Assembly (NCBI GenBank): GCA_021798855.1
Contig: JAJZBP010000033.1
Coordinates: 1 to 13,111 of the forward strand
Direction: 5' to 3'
Source: Bacillota bacterium
GTDB lineage: Bacteria; Bacillota; Sulfobacillia; JAJZIM01; JAJZBP01
DNA length: 13,111 bases
Shown here: positions 1 to 7,139 of the stretch, one piece after another
How the letters are laid out: each line of letters begins with the position of its first letter
Position numbering within the stretch: the stretch's first letter is position 1
Translations under genes and position numbers: made by a program
Notes under the pieces: generated by a model
The model's database searches: none
What the model saw: the letters and a program-made list of their open reading frames with translations, nothing else
What the model was told of the DNA's origin: nothing

Positions 1-363
1 CTCACCCAAACAGGGCACGGCGCCGAAGTCCAGGTGCGGTCCGGTGGCGATCACCAGGTGGTCATACGGCAGGACACTCCCGTCTTCCAACCCCACGTCG
101 GCGGCCTCCGCGTGGATCTCCGCCGCCCGCGCCCGAACCCAGCGAATGCCGGCCGGCCCCAGAATCTTCCCCAAGGGGATGGACAGTTGCCGCTCCCGCC
201 GCCAGCCCACCGCCAGCCAATGCAATGACGGTCGGAAGAGGAAGTTTCCCTCCGGCTCAACGACCGTCACCGCCACCCGCCGCCCCAAACGCCGTTTCAA
301 TTCCAGGGCCACGGTCAACCCGGCGAACGATCCACCCAACACCAACACCCCAACTCGATTCAA
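1..363 (-). CDS. NAD(P)/FAD-dependent oxidoreductase, N-terminal part (sulfide:quinone reductase / NDH-2-like)
   Basis: The minus strand reads from a TTG at 363 to the left edge, about 121 residues. The N-terminus VGVLVLGGSFAGLTVALEL is a Rossmann FAD-binding fold with a GGSFAG glycine loop. It is followed by VVEPEGNFLFRPSLHW, typical of the sulfide:quinone reductase and type II NADH dehydrogenase group, and by YDHLVIATGP, the conserved second dinucleotide-fold motif. Members of this family are membrane-associated flavoproteins passing electrons to quinone; the substrate cannot be told from this part. The TTG start is chosen because a purine-rich AAGGGGGGTGA lies 5 nt upstream and no ATG fits; a GTG at 370-372 overlaps that ribosome binding site and is less likely. 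The C-terminal part lies outside the window. The gene starts just beyond an inverted-repeat-bounded segment (380-712), so its promoter may lie in or be altered by that segment (inference). Confidence 0.8.
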   Translation of the reverse strand, partial: MNRVGVLVLGGSFAGLTVALELKRRLGRRVAVTVVEPEGNFLFRPSLHWLAVGWRRERQLSIPLGKILGPAGIRWVRARAAEIHAEAADVGLEDGSVLPYDHLVIATGPHLDFGAVPCLGE

Positions 364-437
364 GCAATTCACCCCCCTTGGGATCTGGTCAAAAAGACTC
401 ACATCCGTTGCGTTGGCCATCGGTGGTTGAGAACGGC

Positions 438-531
438 AATCGGAACCCCTCCATTTCCAAGGAAGGAACGGCAAGCCGTTCCTTGAACCCGGGAACCTTC
501 CCCTCATGCCATCGGCATGTGGGTCCCCTTC
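438..531. repeat. 94-bp direct repeat, copy 1
   Basis: This copy is identical to 568-661 over all 94 bases. It contains a perfect 10-bp inverted repeat (463-472 AAGGAACGGC with 475-484, loop AA) and a second 6-bp hairpin (505-510 CATGCC with 514-519, loop ATC). Between the copies is a 36-bp GC-rich spacer. Identity without coding potential suggests a recent duplication or an element kept for its structure. Confidence 0.9.
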
Positions 532-567
532 CCGCCCCTGATGGGGACACCGCTGCTGCGCACGGCG

Positions 568-661
568 AATCGGAACCCCTCCATTTCCAAGGAAGGAACG
601 GCAAGCCGTTCCTTGAACCCGGGAACCTTCCCCTCATGCCATCGGCATGTGGGTCCCCTTC
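568..661. repeat. 94-bp direct repeat, copy 2
   Basis: This is an exact copy of 438-531, offset by 130 bp, with the same two hairpins (593-602/605-614 and 635-640/644-649). The sequence after it (CAGGCGGGAGG) differs from that after copy 1, which fixes the repeat's right border at 661. Confidence 0.9.
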
Positions 662-868
662 AGGCGGGAGGGAGGGGCACATATTGCATCTGGACCTTTT
701 GGACCAGATCCCGACTTTTTTCGATGCCCGAAGACTTAAACACCAGCTCCCTTGGTGACTTCGCTCCCGGCGGATGATCTCCGCGCTTCCCCGCTCCGTC
801 GATGCTCCGGGCACCGGCACTCGGCTTGCCCACTCATCTTCTTATCGTAACATAACCCGACCCGTGGC

Positions 869-1267
869 TCAATCCCATTCCTCTTCGTTCTCCTCGTTGG
901 CTTCCGCCGGCTCCCCTTCCTCCACCACCGCCAACCCCAGGTCGTCCATGGACTCGATCCGCCGCTCCGGGCGAGCCTTGGGCGCCTGGGCAACCACCAC
1001 AACCCGCGATTTGGCCCGCGGCTGCCACTCCAAAAGCCCCCATTCTCCTTCGCCCACGTGGTGAAACCGGTGGTCCAGGTTGAAATCCGTGTAAAGCGCG
1101 GCGATCTGCTCCGGACCAAGTTGGGCGATGTCTTCCCCTTTGAGGGCCAGCACGCGGGCAAACAACTCCCGGTAATAAAGCGGGCTGCCCTCGTTGTGCA
1201 GCATTCCATAGGCCAAATCCAAAAAGGGAAGGCCGGGTTCCAAAACCGAATCCACGCCCACGCTCAT
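869..1267 (-). CDS. rpoE: DNA-directed RNA polymerase delta subunit
   Basis: The 132-residue protein has a HARE-HTH domain at about residues 14-82: FLDLAYGMLHNEGSPLYYREL, then QIAALYTDFNLDHRFHHVG and GEWGLLEW, the usual delta-subunit signature. It ends in an acidic tail (EEGEPAEANEENEEEWD). In Firmicutes, delta binds core RNA polymerase, promotes recycling and sharpens promoter selectivity; the acidic tail competes with nucleic acid. The tail is short compared with the roughly 170-residue Bacillus protein, as is usual in Clostridia. The ATG at 1267 has AAGGAGAGGTGT immediately upstream. The gene lies 22 nt after argS, so it is probably the last gene of the polyamine-argS unit; argS-rpoE adjacency is common in Firmicutes, where pyrG often follows, but not here. 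Confidence 0.88.
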   Translation of the reverse strand: MSVGVDSVLEPGLPFLDLAYGMLHNEGSPLYYRELFARVLALKGEDIAQLGPEQIAALYTDFNLDHRFHHVGEGEWGLLEWQPRAKSRVVVVAQAPKARPERRIESMDDLGLAVVEEGEPAEANEENEEEWD

Positions 1268-1289
1268 ACACCTCTCCTTTTTATTGGGT

Positions 1290-2927
1290 TCACATTGATT
1301 CCGGAGCCGTCACTCCCATTAAACTCAAAACGATCTGCAGAACCCTTCCGGTCGCCGCCACCAGTCTCACTCGCGCCTTTTCCACTCCACCCTCCGCTCC
1401 CAAAACCCGGTGCTGGTTGTAAAAGGAGTGAAACAGTCCGGCCAGTTTTAGCCCGTAATGGTAAAGACGGTGCGGTTCCCGGCCTCGGGCCGCCGCATCA
1501 ACCTCTCCCGGAAATAGGGAAAGGTGACGGAGCAACTCGCGCTCCTCCACGGCGTCCAGAAGGGTGGCGTCACCCTCGGCGGCAACCTCGCCACCGAAGC
1601 GGCGCAGGATGCTGCGGATCCGGGCATGGGCGTACTGGACGTAATAGACGGGGTTGTCGTTCTCCTGAAGACGGGCCAGGGACAGGTCGAAGTCCAGGTG
1701 GCTGTCGGAACTGCGCTGGAGGAAGAAGAAACGGGCCGCATCGGATCCCGCCTCGTCCAGAAGCTCCCGCATGGTGAAAAACTCCCCGGCCCGCTTGGAC
1801 ATGGTCACCGCCTGGCCGTTGCGCAAAAGGCGCACCTGCTGGACCAGCAATACCTCCAGGCCGTCCGGCGGGTAGCCCAAAGCCTCGACCCCCGCCCTGA
1901 TCCGCGGCAGGTAGCCGTGGTGATCCGGTCCCATCAGGTCAATGCATAATCCGTAGCCCCGACGAAACTTTTCCCGGTGGTAGGCCAGATCGGCGGCCAT
2001 GTACGTGGTGTCGCCGTCGGCCTTGACCAGAACCCTGTCCTTGTCGTCCCCCAGGCGGCTCGAGGCAAACCAGAGGGCGCCGTCCCCTTCATAGGTGAAC
2101 CCCCCGGCGGTAAGTTCGGCAATGGTTTCGCGCACTTTCTCCGGATGCAGGGCGCTCTCGCGAAACCAACAATCATACGCCACGCCGTAGCCGGCCAAAA
2201 CCCTCCGCTGGTCCTCCAAATTGCCCTCCACCGCCCGCCGGGACAAACCACGCTCCCGCGGCGGAAGACTTAAGATCTCCGGCTCGGCCGCCAGAAGCGT
2301 CCTGGCCATGTTCAGCAGGTACTCCGCCGGATAGCCCCCCTCGGGGATGGAGGCCACCTCGCCGCGCAATTGCCGCAATCTCGCCTCCAGGGAGAGCCCC
2401 AAGAGTTCCACCTGCCGTCCGGCATCGTTGACGTAAAATTCCCGGTCCACGGCGTAGCCGACCCATTGGAGCAGGGCCGCCAGAGTATCCCCCACCGCCG
2501 CCGCCCGGGCGTTGACCACGTTCAACGGCCCCGTGGGATTGGCACTGACGAATTCAAGCAACACCCGCTGCCCGTTCTCCGTCCGGCGGCCGTAGTTTTC
2601 GCCCCGAGCCAGGACTTCCGCCAGCACGTCGCTCCAAAAGGCGGGAGCCAGGGTGAAATTGAGAAAGCCAGCCCCCGCCGCCTCGGCGCCGGCCACGGCC
2701 AGACCGGACAAATCCAAATGTTCCACGAGGAACCGGGCCACCTCCGGCGGCGGCCGGCGCACGATCTTGGCCAGAACAAAGGCGTAGGTGGAGGTGAAAT
2801 CCCCCCGCCCCCTCTCCGTGGGCAGGTTCAGGTCGGGCCAAGGCGGATCCGCGATCCCTTCCCAAGTCTTGGCCGCATGATGCAATCGCTCTTTGATCGC
2901 TTCCGCCGTTTCTTCCCGCAAGGCCAA
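1290..2927 (-). CDS. argS: Arginyl-tRNA synthetase
   Basis: This class Ia synthetase charges tRNA-Arg with arginine. An N-terminal Add-1 region precedes the catalytic core with EFVSANPTGPLNVVNARAA (HIGH motif region), REFYVNDAGRQ, GPDHHGYLPRI, and AVTMSKRAGEFFTM, the MSKR loop. The C-terminal anticodon-binding domain begins around NPVYYVQYAHARIRSILRR. The HIGH signature is degenerate: NVVN replaces the usual HxGH. The chosen start is the TTG at 2927, 4 nt after the agmatinase stop, with GGGGGAGG about 11 nt upstream, giving 545 residues. A TTG at 2960 would add 11 residues and overlap agmatinase by 29 nt but has no good ribosome binding site. The gene is translated in series with speB upstream and rpoE downstream. 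Confidence 0.95.
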   Translation of the reverse strand: MALREETAEAIKERLHHAAKTWEGIADPPWPDLNLPTERGRGDFTSTYAFVLAKIVRRPPPEVARFLVEHLDLSGLAVAGAEAAGAGFLNFTLAPAFWSDVLAEVLARGENYGRRTENGQRVLLEFVSANPTGPLNVVNARAAAVGDTLAALLQWVGYAVDREFYVNDAGRQVELLGLSLEARLRQLRGEVASIPEGGYPAEYLLNMARTLLAAEPEILSLPPRERGLSRRAVEGNLEDQRRVLAGYGVAYDCWFRESALHPEKVRETIAELTAGGFTYEGDGALWFASSRLGDDKDRVLVKADGDTTYMAADLAYHREKFRRGYGLCIDLMGPDHHGYLPRIRAGVEALGYPPDGLEVLLVQQVRLLRNGQAVTMSKRAGEFFTMRELLDEAGSDAARFFFLQRSSDSHLDFDLSLARLQENDNPVYYVQYAHARIRSILRRFGGEVAAEGDATLLDAVEERELLRHLSLFPGEVDAAARGREPHRLYHYGLKLAGLFHSFYNQHRVLGAEGGVEKARVRLVAATGRVLQIVLSLMGVTAPESM

Positions 2928-2931
2928 GCCT

Positions 2932-3798
2932 TCAAATACCTCCCCCAAAAGCCAGGACAACTTCGCGCACGATCTTGGCTGCCAGCACCGCCGTCCTTTC
3001 CGAGGGATCGGCCGCCGGCTGAACTTCCACCAGATCGAAGCCGATCACCCGCAAAGGCGGCCCGATGGCCGCCAAATCCCTTAACATGGCAAAGACCTCC
3101 GCCGCCGTCGCCCCGCCGGGCTCCGGTGTGCCCGTTCCCGGCGCGAACGCCGGGTCCACAACGTCTATGTCCAGGCTCAGGTAAACCGGCCTGCGGCCCA
3201 ACCGCCGGGCGACCTCAGCGGCCGCCGCCAGGGGCAGAAAGGGGTGGGTGCGTTCCCTGGCAAAAGCGACCTCCTCCCTGGTCCCCGAGCGGATCCCGAA
3301 GTGCCAGACGTTCTCCCCACCCAGTTCCTCGGCGATCCGCCGCAGCACCGTGGCATGGGAAAGTCTCTCCCCGGCATAGTCCTCCCGCAGGTCGGCGTGG
3401 GCGTCGAAGTGCAAAACGGCCAGTTCCGGGTGGCTGGTCCGGGCCGCCCGGACCAAGGGCAGACTGACCAAATGTTCCCCCCCCAAGCCCACGAGCAGCT
3501 TTTCGCCATTGAAGACGGCGGCGCCCGCCGCCTCGATCAGTTCCAACGAACGGGAAAGGTTGCCGGGAGGAAGGTCCAGATCTCCCAGGTCGGCCAGGGC
3601 AACCTCCCCCAAGTCGCGGTCCAGGGTCGGGCTGTAGGTCTCCAAGACCTGGGAGGCCGCTCGGATGGCCGCCGGACCGAAGCGGGATCCCGGGCGGTAG
3701 GATACGGTCAGGTCCAGTGGGCAGCCCAAAATGACCCCTGCGGAGGCGGCCCCGCCCGCCTCCGCCCCCAAAAAAGAACCGCCCCTAACCGTTTTCAA
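2932..3798 (-). CDS. speB: Agmatinase (ureohydrolase family)
   Basis: The enzyme hydrolyses agmatine to putrescine and urea with a binuclear manganese centre. Metal ligands are readable: GGEH (His109), HFDAHADL (Asp132, His134, Asp136) and SLDIDVVDP (Asp210, Asp212); GTGTPEPGG carries the conserved substrate-side Glu226. The length of 288 residues is normal. It uses the agmatine made by the decarboxylase at 4627-5085 and supplies putrescine to SpeE, whose stop overlaps its start by 14 nt, suggesting translational coupling. The start is a TTG at 3798 without a clear ribosome binding site; a TTG at 3771 has AGGGGCGG 6-7 nt upstream and is an alternative. The longer form is kept because an F-L-G stretch before the first strand is what I recall of close relatives. 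Confidence 0.93.
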   Translation of the reverse strand: MKTVRGGSFLGAEAGGAASAGVILGCPLDLTVSYRPGSRFGPAAIRAASQVLETYSPTLDRDLGEVALADLGDLDLPPGNLSRSLELIEAAGAAVFNGEKLLVGLGGEHLVSLPLVRAARTSHPELAVLHFDAHADLREDYAGERLSHATVLRRIAEELGGENVWHFGIRSGTREEVAFARERTHPFLPLAAAAEVARRLGRRPVYLSLDIDVVDPAFAPGTGTPEPGGATAAEVFAMLRDLAAIGPPLRVIGFDLVEVQPAADPSERTAVLAAKIVREVVLAFGGGI

Positions 3799-4612
3799 GA
3801 AGAAAGGGGGGGAGGCGGCAGGCTCCGGTGTGGACCGCCGCGTTGTAATACCGGGTGCTCAACCGGTCGGCCCGCTCCGGATCGAAGCGTGAGATATCCG
3901 CGCCCTTGGAGCCGTAGGAATAGCTCCAAAGGCCCGTGGGATAGGTCGGCACCGGCCCCAGGTAGACGCCGGAACTGGGGAAGATGCCGGCCAGACGACC
4001 GCCCACCTCGCGGATCAGATCCCGGTTGGCCAGGGGCGATTCGGATTGGACGGTCAGGATGCCCTGTTCACCCAAGGCGCGGTGACAATTGCGGTAGAAA
4101 TCCGCGGCGAACAGGCCCACCGCCGGCCCCACCGGGTCGGTGGAATCCACCAGGATGCAGTCGTATTCGCCCGGCGGCGCCTCGGCCACGTGGCGGATGC
4201 CATCGGCGATCAGGAGATTGGCCCGCGGATCGGCAAAGGAGGCGCTCAGGGCCGGGAAGAAGCGGCGGCCGGCCTCCACCACCCGCAGGTCGATCTCCAC
4301 CATATCGACCCGCTCCACACTCGGGTGTTTGAGGGCCTCGCGCAGGGTTCCTCCGTCCCCACCCCCGATGATCAGCACTCGACGCGGGTCGGGATGGGCC
4401 ACCAAGGGAACGTGGACCAGCATCTCGTGGTAAAAGAATTCGTCGGCGTCCGTGGTCTGGACGGCCTGATCTAAAACCAGCATCAGCCCGTACTGAGCGG
4501 TTCGGTAGACGGCCAGTTCCTGGTAGGGGGTTTTTTCCTGCCAAAGAACCTCGGTCACCCGCAGGCCCAAGAGCAGATCGGATGACTGCTTTTCCGTGAA
4601 CCACAGTTCCAG
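3785..4612 (-). CDS. speE: Spermidine synthase (polyamine aminopropyltransferase), CTG start
   Basis: The enzyme transfers an aminopropyl group from decarboxylated S-adenosylmethionine to putrescine. The Rossmann core shows VLIIGGGDGGTLREALKH, DMVEIDLRVVE and ILVDSTDPVGPA, the gatekeeping/catalytic aspartate loop. The reading frame extends upstream of the first TTG (4570) through ELWFTEKQSSDLLLGLRV, which matches the family's conserved N-terminal strand. The only candidate start covering it is CTG at 4612, with AGGTG 7 nt upstream and an in-frame TGA two codons before. This gives 275 residues, the usual length (Bacillus SpeE is about 276). The gene follows the decarboxylase by 14 nt and overlaps speB by 14 nt. 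The partner SpeD (AdoMet decarboxylase) is not in the window. Confidence 0.93.
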   Translation of the reverse strand: MELWFTEKQSSDLLLGLRVTEVLWQEKTPYQELAVYRTAQYGLMLVLDQAVQTTDADEFFYHEMLVHVPLVAHPDPRRVLIIGGGDGGTLREALKHPSVERVDMVEIDLRVVEAGRRFFPALSASFADPRANLLIADGIRHVAEAPPGEYDCILVDSTDPVGPAVGLFAADFYRNCHRALGEQGILTVQSESPLANRDLIREVGGRLAGIFPSSGVYLGPVPTYPTGLWSYSYGSKGADISRFDPERADRLSTRYYNAAVHTGACRLPPFLLENG

Positions 4613-4626
4613 TTTACTTCACCTGC

Positions 4627-5085
4627 CTAATAAATGAGGGGAACGGCGGCAAATGCGTAGGCCATTTCCTTGACGCGGTGTTCCGCCGAACGCGTGTGAC
4701 ACAAAACCAGCCTGCGCCCTCGTTCGACAAAAGCCAACTCCACCATGTATTTGACCTTGGTCTCGGCTTCCGCAGCAGAACAGTGACCGGAATACTCCAT
4801 GATCACCCCGTAGCCTTCCTCGCCCCGACCCACGGCCACCGCCGCGGCGATCAGGTCTCCGGGCAGGTCGCTGCCGCAGGCCCCGTAAGCCGTGGGCAGG
4901 AGGCTTCCCGGCGGAATGTCCAGTTCGCCGATTTCCTCCGCGCCCGGCGGGAGGATGGATGATACCCGCAGGAGATTGGTATTGCCGATGCCCGCCCGGA
5001 GCAGGCAGTTGTCGAAAGCATTCAAAAGGGTTGCCCCTTCGGCCGTGGCCGCCACCAGGGCGAATTTCTTGGGGGTGGGCAGCAT
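4627..5085 (-). CDS. pdaD: Pyruvoyl-dependent arginine decarboxylase
   Basis: The 152-residue proenzyme converts arginine to agmatine. The family cleaves itself before a serine to make a pyruvoyl cofactor; here the site is in NTNLLRVSSILPPGAEEI, with cleavage predicted between Ser42 and Ser43. Further family blocks are GSLLPTAYG, GVIMEYSGHCSAAEAE and the C-terminal MAYAFAAVPLIY. The ATG at 5085 is chosen because AAGGAGGAG lies upstream and an extended -10 promoter lies just beyond. The same frame stays open to 5226, but that stretch contains the promoter and is not credible protein. It is the first gene of the unit and supplies agmatine to agmatinase. Pyruvoyl rather than PLP chemistry is the rule in archaea and occurs in some Clostridia. 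Confidence 0.93.
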   Translation of the reverse strand: MLPTPKKFALVAATAEGATLLNAFDNCLLRAGIGNTNLLRVSSILPPGAEEIGELDIPPGSLLPTAYGACGSDLPGDLIAAAVAVGRGEEGYGVIMEYSGHCSAAEAETKVKYMVELAFVERGRRLVLCHTRSAEHRVKEMAYAFAAVPLIY

Positions 5086-5130
5086 TATGTTCTGATCTCT
5101 CCTCCTTTTTGTAGTTTTAGTCAAGGGGCG

Positions 5131-5139
5131 ATTATAACA
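5131..5139 (-). promoter_or_regulatory. Extended -10 promoter of the arginine/polyamine operon
   Basis: The minus strand reads TGTTATAAT: a perfect TATAAT (5131-5136) with the TG dinucleotide one base upstream. The -35 region is poor, as is usual for extended -10 promoters. A start site near 5124 would give a leader of about 39 nt to the decarboxylase ATG. It is the only strong promoter seen ahead of the five-gene unit. Confidence 0.65.
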
Positions 5140-5270
5140 GATGGGGGAGCAAAAATAAATAATGACGACCAGAAAAACCAGCAGGCAAATGGGAAGACCA
5201 GCGTTTGACAGGGAAATGACGGCCAAGGGCGAATTGGTTTTCTGGGGTTTCGCAGAATGGAGGTCGGAAA

Positions 5271-5540
5271 ATGGCTTTGTTTTTGGTTCTAACCAGACGC
5301 AAACCCGCGTTTCGGGAGGAGGTCCTGCCTGAGCATCATCGCTTCCTGCGGGAATTGGCCCGGCAACGGATCCTGGAACTGAGCGGTCCCTTCGGCGACG
5401 GAACGGGCGGAGCCTATCTCCTTCGCGCCACCGACCCGCTGGAAGCTCAGGCCGTGGCCGATCGGGATCCGCTGGCCACCAGCGGCGCTTCCGAATTGGT
5501 GGTCAGGGAATGGCTGGCCCACCCCCCCGGAGAGCTTTAG
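5271..5540 (+). CDS. YciI-family protein
   Basis: The protein has 89 residues. ALFLVLTRRKPAF followed by a His-containing LPEHHRFLRELA helix, LSGPFGDGTGGAYLLRA and DPLATSGASELVVREWL matches the YCII-related ferredoxin-like fold. Family members are small dimeric proteins with a conserved His/Asp pair; their function is mostly unknown. Start ATG 5271 has GGAGGT 6 nt upstream. The gene diverges from the arginine decarboxylase across a 185-bp gap holding a TTGACA at 5205-5210 but no convincing -10. No terminator is evident after it. The 134 bp to the next start is GC-rich and can form a hairpin (5582-5587 GTTCCC with 5609-5614). Confidence 0.8.
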   Translation: MALFLVLTRRKPAFREEVLPEHHRFLRELARQRILELSGPFGDGTGGAYLLRATDPLEAQAVADRDPLATSGASELVVREWLAHPPGEL

Positions 5541-5674
5541 CTTTGGAGCCCGGAACCACCGCCCGCCGCCCAACGCCCCCCGTTCCCGAAGCCGGGGTCA
5601 CCCGCGGGGGGAACCACCCGGACCTCCGATGCAACCGGCGACCGGGATACTTCCGGGAGGAGGTTGAAAACCCA

Positions 5675-6010
5675 ATGAAAAAAAACAAATTCTTAAAGTT
5701 CTTCCGCAATTACCGCCGTTTCCTGGCCATCCTGGCCGTCCTGGCCCTCCTGCTCCTGGCCTCCCTCCCCCTATGGGCCTGACATCCGGCGGAATTTGAC
5801 ATCAACTATAGCACGGGAGCCACCCCCGGTGGCTAACTGGGCGTCAAAGGGTTCGACGACGGCCCTCGGCAGCGCGGCCACTTGCGCCACGCTGCAAGCG
5901 ACGGACGCAGGTACGCAAACGAACCCTTCTTTCAATGAGAAGCAACCTGGGTTCCCCTCTCATAACCTGTTTAACAAAACGAAAGCAGGGAGGGTCACCC
6001 TTGTCCAGTC
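5675..6010 (+). pseudogene. Broken 5' part of an exported surface protein gene (signal peptide plus shifted segments)
   Basis: From ATG 5675, with GGGAGGAGGT about 10 nt upstream, a 35-residue peptide runs to a TGA at 5780-5782. It is a textbook signal peptide: MKKNKFLKFFRNYRRF, then a leucine/alanine core ending ASLPLWA. After the TGA the same frame reads HPAEFDINYSTGATPGG; after a +1 shift near the C run at 5822-5826 a second frame reads VANWASKGSTTALGSAATC onward to about TLVQ; after another +1 shift near 6005 the frame enters the long downstream coding sequence with SAAQVGFPVRQTSG. Read together they give one smooth secreted protein. I infer a gene inactivated by one nonsense and two frameshift changes; assembly errors are the alternative. 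A genuine 35-residue membrane peptide is less likely. Confidence 0.6.
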
Positions 6011-7116
6011 CGAGCGCCGCGCAGGTGGGCTTTCCGGTAAGGCAGACCAGCGGTTTTTTCAGCCTTTCGTCGGTGATCAACGATCCCCCACCGACGTCCA
6101 ACCCCTTGACCATGCACCTTTTCGTGAGCAACTTCAGCACCATGATCCAAACCGTGACCTATGAGTTGTGGCGGTTGACCGACAGCGGCAAGACGCTTGT
6201 GCAAAACGGCGGAATCACCGCGCCGGTCGCAGGAGTGGGCGTGGTCGACATCAACGCCGGCAATTTCCCGGGGGACACCCTGGAGGTGGTCTTCGGTTTC
6301 ACCGACTTGACCCAAGCCATGGCCACCGCTCCGTCGCTGGTCATCTTTGAGACCTTCGTCGCCGATGGGGCCACCCGTCCGGTCTTCTATGTGTCCACGG
6401 GCGCTTTGGCCTTCTCGGGGGCGACGGAAACCGCCGGGCAAAGCTCCACGCCGACCCCAATTCCCAGCGCCGTAACCGTCACCAACGGGATGTTCGACGT
6501 CCCTCAGGGTGTCGCCGCCATCCTCCCCAAAGTCAACATAGTGCTGAACAACACCACCGCCCACGATCAACTCGCCAACGTCACCATCAACAGTCTTCCC
6601 TCCGGCGGATTCACCAAAGAGGTGCGTTTCGAGAAAAAGATGATGGTTCCCGCCGGACGGCCCCTCCTCATCCCCATCGACGCCGGCTCCACCGGGATCG
6701 AAGGTCTGGCCTCGGAGATCGTCCTCACCCTCCCCACGAACGCCCAATCCGAACTATTGCTCGAACCGTCGGTGAATGTTACACAAGTGTTTACTTCCGA
6801 CAACACTTTCGAGGAACTCCTCTTCATCGGGCCGACGGCCTTCGGCCTGATCGTGGGCGGCGCACCCGGCGCTGGGGAAATCTCGCCGGAAAAGCCGTCC
6901 GTGGGAGTGTTGCCCCCGGCGGGGGCGGACAGTTCCCGGCACAAAGCCCCTGCTGCGGACCAAAGAGATGGCCATACCCCACCAAACGGGAACTCTCTCC
7001 ATTCGCTTTCCCCAGCCGTCCCCGCCACGCTTGCCCTGCTCGCCGCGCTGGTCGCCCTTTCCCGGCGGCGGGTCACCGGCAAACCCATGCCACCCGACCT
7101 CACCTTGCGGAATTAG
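5935..7116 (+). CDS. Exported/surface-anchored protein, main body (unrecognised family)
   Basis: A long frame of up to 393 residues with good coding character from about 6006. It is rich in Thr, Val, Gly and Asn with alternating hydrophobic patterns, suggesting beta-sandwich folds (for example QTVTYELWRLTDSGKTLVQ and DTLEVVFGFTDLTQ). A Pro/Ser/Asp-rich low-complexity linker follows at about residues 320-355, then one hydrophobic helix (SPAVPATLALLAALVAL) and a basic SRRR stop-transfer tail. That is a C-terminal membrane anchor without an LPXTG sortase motif. ATG 5935 lacks a ribosome binding site and its first ~20 residues look out of frame, so this is most likely the 3' part of the gene starting at 5675. 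I do not recognise the family. A terminator follows 24 nt after the stop. Confidence 0.65.
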   Translation: MRSNLGSPLITCLTKRKQGGSPLSSPSAAQVGFPVRQTSGFFSLSSVINDPPPTSNPLTMHLFVSNFSTMIQTVTYELWRLTDSGKTLVQNGGITAPVAGVGVVDINAGNFPGDTLEVVFGFTDLTQAMATAPSLVIFETFVADGATRPVFYVSTGALAFSGATETAGQSSTPTPIPSAVTVTNGMFDVPQGVAAILPKVNIVLNNTTAHDQLANVTINSLPSGGFTKEVRFEKKMMVPAGRPLLIPIDAGSTGIEGLASEIVLTLPTNAQSELLLEPSVNVTQVFTSDNTFEELLFIGPTAFGLIVGGAPGAGEISPEKPSVGVLPPAGADSSRHKAPAADQRDGHTPPNGNSLHSLSPAVPATLALLAALVALSRRRVTGKPMPPDLTLRN

Positions 7117-7139
7117 ACCTCCCCGTTCGCCGGCCCGCC

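Larger units (their letters stand above)
380..712. repeat. Inverted-repeat-bounded segment containing two direct repeats (MITE-like)
   Basis: The segment begins with GGGATCTGGTCAAAAAG at 380-396 and ends with its reverse complement at 696-712, matching 16 of 17 positions. Inside are two identical 94-bp direct repeats. No convincing reading frame crosses it. Terminal inverted repeats, small size and internal hairpins resemble a miniature inverted-repeat element, but no target-site duplication was identified. It fills most of the 505-bp non-coding gap between rpoE and the oxidoreductase gene. At the right end, 688-709 can fold into a 9-bp stem with one A-A mismatch and a TTTT loop. Confidence 0.5.

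Noticed and set aside
688..722. Intrinsic terminator on the plus strand (ATCTGGACC-TTTT-GGACCAGAT then T6)
   Set aside because: The T run begins 6 nt after the stem, and no plus-strand gene precedes it.
389..820. 143-codon minus-strand open frame across the 94-bp repeats
   Set aside because: The two repeat copies are read in different frames, the product is Arg/Pro/Gly-rich as expected for GC-rich noncoding DNA, and there is no ribosome binding site.
2370..4332. Long plus-strand open frames opposite argS, speB and speE
   Set aside because: Low-complexity Arg/Pro/Gly-rich shadows of clearly recognised minus-strand enzymes.
5086..5226. N-terminal extension of the arginine decarboxylase with a hydrophobic stretch (LPICLLVFLVVIIYF)
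   Set aside because: It overlaps an extended -10 promoter, and the ATG at 5085 has the ribosome binding site and the family's N-terminus.
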